A stretch of DNA of 60,802 nucleotides from NCBI GenBank assembly GCA_963735175.1, contig CAVTJX010000012.1, positions 1 to 60,802 on the forward strand, written 5' to 3'. Origin of the DNA: CAVTJX01 sp963735175. Its GTDB lineage: Bacteria; Electryoneota; RPQS01. Each line of letters begins with the position of its first letter. Within the stretch, counting starts at the first letter, position 1. The notes below the pieces were generated by a model, which searched no databases, had not been told where the DNA came from, and saw only the letters and a program-made list of their open reading frames with translations. Positions 57,626-60,802 of the stretch are shown here, one piece after another. Made by a program: the position numbers and the translations under genes.

Positions 57626-58648
57626 TTAACCCCCGATATCGGTCATGCAGCGATTTTCGGAAGCGGGGAGATGTAATTGAGACGGGTGAGCAAAATCTTT
57701 ATGCGCGAGGGCGCTGTGAATGAGCGCGGTGAGTTCAGCGTCGGTGGCGCCGGAACGCAGTGGGTCGCGCAAACTGCTTTCCGTCTCGCGCAGCAGACAG
57801 GATTGAGCGCGCCGTCGGCGGTGAGGCGCAGACGGTTGCAGCCCAGACAGAACTCTTCGGAAAGCGGCGAGATGAAACTGATGGAACCGGCGAAGCCGGG
57901 GATGGTGAAGGCTTTGGCAACGGGGGCAGGTGAAGGAATCCGGCCAATACTTCCACCCCCCCTAACCCCCCCGTCAACGGGGGGGGACAGAAGTTCATAG
58001 CGCTCGACTTATTCGACGATGCAGTTCGCGCCAGGGGATGAATTTATCTTTCGTCCAGCGGTTGCCGGGGAAGGGCATGAACTCGATGAAGCGGACATTG
58101 ATGGGGCGGGTGCGCACAAATTCCACGAAGTCCAGCAGCTCATCGTCGTTGACGCCCTTGATGATGACGACGTTGAGCTTGAGCGGCGCGAAGCCCGCTT
58201 GCCGCGCGGCGTCAATGCCCGCCAGCACATCGGCGAAGCGGTCGCGGAGCGTGATTTCCTGAAAGCGATCGGGACGCAGTGAGTCGAGGCTGATATTCAC
58301 GGCCTGCACGCCTGCGGCGTGCAATCGGGCGGCCTGTTCCTTTAATAGCAGGCCGTTGGTGGTCAGAGCCAGTGTCTTTAATTCGGGCAAGGCCGCGAGA
58401 CGCGTTACCAGCCATTCGAGGCCCGCGCGCACGGTGGGCTCGCCGCCGGTGAGGCGGATTTTTTCGACGCCGAGGCTGACGAACAACCACGCGAGACGTT
58501 CGATCTCCTCCAGCGTCAGAATCTCCGCGCGCGGCTTCGAGATGAAGCCGTGATGCGGCATGCAGTAGACGCAGCGCAGATTGCAGCGGTCGGTGACCGC
58601 GATCCGTAAATACGTATGGACACGGCCAAAGCCGTCAGTGAGAGACAT
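57626..58648 (-). CDS. moaA: GTP 3',8-cyclase MoaA with an in-frame repeat element
   Basis: A radical SAM enzyme, first step of molybdenum cofactor synthesis. The N-terminal cluster is VTDRCNLRCVYCMP, followed by IRLTGGEPTVRAG. The C-terminal cluster region is SEEFCLGCNRLRLTADG. The C-terminus ends SENRCMTDIGG at 57626. Frame changes near 58003 and 57825. Between VERYELL and the SPAPVAKAFTIPGFAG segment lies a complete poly-C/poly-G element (57951-57990), open in this frame and read as SPPVDGGVRGGGS. The start overlaps the mobA end by 14 bases. Confidence 0.9.
57951..57990 (-). repeat. poly-C/poly-G element inside moaA
   Basis: Same sequence as the intergenic copies at 20584, 26141 and 34408 (GTTGAC core, TTAGGGG arm). 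It adds about 13 residues in the surface region before the second iron-sulfur motif. Confidence 0.85.
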
Positions 58649-59264
58649 CTTTCATTTCGTATAAACGCTCGAAGGCGGGCAATTGCTCCGGCGCGTTGAC
58701 GCCCAGCAGCCGCTCCGCTTCCGCGGGCGGCAGCGGAACCCAGACCGGATTGGTGATGGCAGCGAGCGCCCGCAGCGAGCGGTTGCCGTGGGCTAATAAA
58801 TTCTGAACCGTGGGCAGCAGGCTGGCGGGATAGTAGCCGGGGAAGGGGTGGAAATCATCTTCCTCCGGCCCGGAAAAGAGGTGCGGTCGTTCAGGATCGC
58901 CCATGGTCAGACGCGCGAGCAGATCCTTCGTCAGCAACGGCTGGTTGCAAGCGGCGACCAGATACCCGGTGTCGAATCCGCTGCCGAAGAGCGTGACCAG
59001 TCCGCCGAGCGGTCCGAGATCGGGCTCACGATCGAAAATGTGCAGCAGCGTGTCCGTGATGCGGATCTTGTAGCCACGACTCTGGCCGATGATCACCACC
59101 TGCCGGCAGAGTGCGGTGAGCGGTTCCAACACGTGCTCAAGCATCGCCCGTCCGGACGGCAAGCGGAAGCCCTCCTTGGGCGTGCCCATCCGGTGGCTGT
59201 GGCCTCCGGCGAGAATCGCACCGGTGTGTGGCCAGAACAGACGATTTTGTGCAGCATTCGTCAT
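58635..59264 (-). CDS. mobA: molybdenum cofactor guanylyltransferase
   Basis: Intact, 209 residues. Attaches GMP to molybdopterin to form the bis-MGD cofactor used by DMSO-reductase-type enzymes, such as the one encoded divergently at 59980. Nucleotidyltransferase motifs are GAILAGGHSHRMGTPKEGF, REPDLGPLGGLVTLFGSG and YLVAACNQPLLTKDLL. ATG 59264 follows GGGAG by 7 bases. First gene of the cofactor operon. Confidence 0.93.
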   Translation of the reverse strand: MTNAAQNRLFWPHTGAILAGGHSHRMGTPKEGFRLPSGRAMLEHVLEPLTALCRQVVIIGQSRGYKIRITDTLLHIFDREPDLGPLGGLVTLFGSGFDTGYLVAACNQPLLTKDLLARLTMGDPERPHLFSGPEEDDFHPFPGYYPASLLPTVQNLLAHGNRSLRALAAITNPVWVPLPPAEAERLLGVNAPEQLPAFERLYEMKDVSH

Positions 59265-59347
59265 CCGAATACTCCCTTCGTTGATCAGGGGATCGGGAAT
59301 ATGCCAATGGAATCAACTTACACATTTCCGCTGCAAATGAAAAGGGC

Positions 59348-59376
59348 TTGACAAACGGGTTGGCGTTTCGTATATT
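59348..59376 (+). promoter_or_regulatory. consensus promoter giving a leaderless marR mRNA
   Basis: TTGACA, 17-bp spacer, TATATT. Six bases then lead to the ATG at 59383, so the predicted +1 is the A of the start codon. Confidence 0.85.
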
Positions 59377-59387
59377 CATGATATGAA
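59375..59387. promoter_or_regulatory. possible MarR operator
   Basis: TTCAT-GAT-ATGAA, a perfect inverted repeat overlapping the -10 box and the start codon, placed for autorepression. Confidence 0.5.
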
Positions 59388-59884
59388 CTATTCGCAAAGT
59401 GTACTAAATGCCGTCGATGACCTGACGGCTTAAGCGACGCAGCTTTCGCAAATGACGCGGGAGTTGTCGCGTTGCTGCCAAACCAAAGAAGAACAAATCT
59501 TTGGCGGTTCAACTTGTCCAGCGCTGAAGGCCGGGTACTGCTGGTGATTGCGGATCTGGGGTCTTCTACTTCTCGGCGGTGGCGGAGAGATTAGGACTTG
59601 GGCGCAGTCGGCTCACGCCTTTGGTGGATGGCTTGGTGGAGCAAGGGTTACTGACCCGGACGGAATCGGCTGCTGACCGGCGGGTGAGGACACTCGAACT
59701 AACGCCGGCTGGAAGGACTGCGGCGCGGGAAGTGACGAGCTATCAGACCTTGTTCCACGAGGAATTGCTGCGGCGGTTCAGTCCCGAGGAACGGCGGCAC
59801 ATGCTGAACACGCTTGATCAGCTCCACGGGGCAATTGAGGAGTTGCGGGCGAAGCTCGGCGACGCGAACCGGAACGGGGAGTAA
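59383..59884 (+). CDS. MarR-family transcriptional regulator, frame broken
   Basis: Starts MNYSQSVLNAVDDLTA at 59383. After frame changes near 59430, 59500 and 59572 it continues CCQTKEEQIF, FNLSSAEGRVLLVIADLGSS, then the winged-helix segment VAERLGLGRSRLTPLVDGLV and the wing TESAADRRVRTLELTPAGRT. A paired cysteine near the N-terminus could sense redox state or metal. About 160 residues. It lies divergent to the molybdenum cofactor operon and just upstream of a molybdoenzyme, so it may control one or both. Confidence 0.85.
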
Positions 59885-59979
59885 GGCTGGATGTCCGCCT
59901 GATCCAGCACATCTTCTTTCTGCTTTAATTAGCACCTTTCTTCACACACGCAGCAAGTCGGAATTTCCACTTCCTTCCT

Positions 59980-60802
59980 ATGACTCCCATTTCACGGCGC
60001 AAGTTTCTGAAGATTTCGACGACCACGCTGGGGGTGGCGGCGGCGAGCCGCGCTTTGAACATTGTGCCGCTGGCGGCGCAGGCGTTGGAGCGCTTGCTGG
60101 CGCCGGAGGCGAAGGGGCACCAGGTGATCCCCACCTATTGCGATCTGTGTTTCTGGAAGTGCGGCGTGCTGGCGCATGTGCAGGACGGCAAGCTGTGGAA
60201 GCTTGTGGGGAATCCCGAAGATCCGCTTAAGCCGTGGCCGGTTGTGTCCGCGGGGCACGGGCGGGGTGGGCGCGCATACAATCCAGACCGGCTGCGCTCG
60301 CCGCTGCTGCGCCGCAAGACGCGCGGCGAAGAGGAGTGGGTGGAGGTGACGTGGGAGGAGGCGCTGGATTACATCGCCCAGAAGCTGCAGGCGATGAAGT
60401 CGCAGTACGGGCCGGAGGCACTGGCATTTTTCAGCCACGGCATCGGCGGGAATTTTTTAAAGCACACGGTTAAGGCTTACGGCTCGCCCAACATCAGCGC
60501 GCCGAGCTTCGCGCAATGCCGTGGGCCGCGCGACGTGGGCTTCCGGCTGACGTTCGGCGAGGATGTGAGTTCGCCCGAGCGCACGGATATTAAAAATGCC
60601 GGGTGCCTTCGCGCCGATCGGCTTGCATTTGGGCGAGAACATGCACAACAGCCAGGTGCAGGAATTTGCCGACGCGCTGGAGGCGGGGGCGAGCGTGATC
60701 GTCGTCGATCCGCGCTATTCCGTCGCGGCGTCGAAAGCCAAATGGTATCTGCCGATCAAGCCGGGCACGGATCTTCGCGCTGGTGCTGGCGTGGATGCAC
60801 GT
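59980..60802 (+). CDS. Tat-exported molybdopterin oxidoreductase (PsrA/PhsA-like), partial
   Basis: The twin-arginine signal SRRKFLK is followed by a hydrophobic stretch. The [4Fe-4S] motif reads TYCDLCFWKCGV, with the fourth cysteine in GRLCPRGTGG in another frame. VTWEEALDYIAQKL follows, then SFAQCRGPRDVGF, whose cysteine is the likely molybdenum ligand, and IVVDPRYSVAASKAKWYLPI. A cysteine ligand and CFWKCG favour polysulfide/thiosulfate-reductase-type catalytic subunits over DMSO reductase. Frame changes near 60215, 60260, 60605 and near the right edge. The C-terminal ~500 residues lie outside the window. Predicted periplasmic and bis-MGD-dependent. Confidence 0.88.
   Translation, partial: MTPISRRKFLKISTTTLGVAAASRALNIVPLAAQALERLLAPEAKGHQVIPTYCDLCFWKCGVLAHVQDGKLWKLVGNPEDPLKPWPVVSAGHGRGGRAYNPDRLRSPLLRRKTRGEEEWVEVTWEEALDYIAQKLQAMKSQYGPEALAFFSHGIGGNFLKHTVKAYGSPNISAPSFAQCRGPRDVGFRLTFGEDVSSPERTDIKNAGCLRADRLAFGREHAQQPGAGICRRAGGGGERDRRRSALFRRGVESQMVSADQAGHGSSRWCWRGCT

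Noticed and set aside
1..60802. tRNA or rRNA genes
   Set aside because: No T-arm GGTTCRANTCC with matching acceptor stem and no rRNA-like segment was noticed on either strand.

Overview
The window reads as a high-GC, Gram-negative chromosome segment from the FCB side of the bacterial tree. Four large secreted proteins end in the Asn-Pro-Phe-Asn-Pro box plus a Lys/Arg-terminated beta-domain typical of type IX secretion cargo, and there is a PorV-like outer-membrane protein, a TonB-dependent receptor, lipoproteins and twin-arginine export. I cannot name the phylum; an uncultured FCB lineage fits best. About half of the genes are split by 1-nt frame changes while the protein continues cleanly in another frame, often at C or G runs. 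I treat these as mostly sequencing indels and annotate whole spans.

Layout: 0.4-1 kb, an IS200-like (RAYT) transposase between perfect 37-bp inverted repeats. 1-6 kb, a secreted protein, a lipoprotein, a CtpA protease and a membrane protein. 6-11.3 kb, purC, pabA, a pabB-pabC fusion, a nitrilase-family hydrolase and a shortened MFS transporter. 12-14.9 kb, an AT-rich island with a TPR protein, then palindromic repeats. 15-18.3 kb, a nitroreductase-like protein, a hypothetical gene, and a PLP-dependent cysteine/cystathionine synthase preceded by what looks like a cysteine-responsive attenuator. 18.4-28.4 kb, a LamG-type cargo protein, GDPD, dapL, a GIY-YIG nuclease unit, queF plus its transporter, an outer-membrane protein, dapF and a CxxCH porin-like protein. 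28.4-28.9 kb, a 68-bp tandem array. 29-37 kb, nfo, a choice-of-anchor-like protein, PilX-like, DUF2188, ribA and a DegP/HtrA protease. 37-46 kb, two more cargo proteins and a TonB receptor with a cysteine-rich partner. 46-54 kb, CstA, a tandem rhodanese, two paralogous secreted proteins, malic enzyme and a TSUP transporter. 54-59.3 kb, a second GIY-YIG unit and a molybdenum cofactor operon (mobA-moaA-moaCB-moeA-MOSC). It is divergent from a marR gene and a Tat-exported molybdoenzyme that runs off the right edge.

Two themes stand out. First, upstream of the sulfur gene at 16509-17915 there is a consensus promoter whose predicted +1 is the A of an ATG. That ATG starts a 28-residue peptide with CCACCC, followed by mutually exclusive antiterminator and terminator stems: a textbook attenuator layout driven by a leaderless poly-cysteine ORF. 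The marR promoter is also predicted to be leaderless. Second, intergenic DNA is packed with several families of palindromic elements. Three small nuclease or transposase genes (one RAYT, two GIY-YIG) are each flanked by inverted copies of their own palindrome, and in each the stop codon abuts or lies within one copy. This suggests that GIY-YIG nucleases play a RAYT-like role in spreading short palindromes here. A poly-C/poly-G element sits at many gene 3' ends and once, in an open frame, inside moaA.
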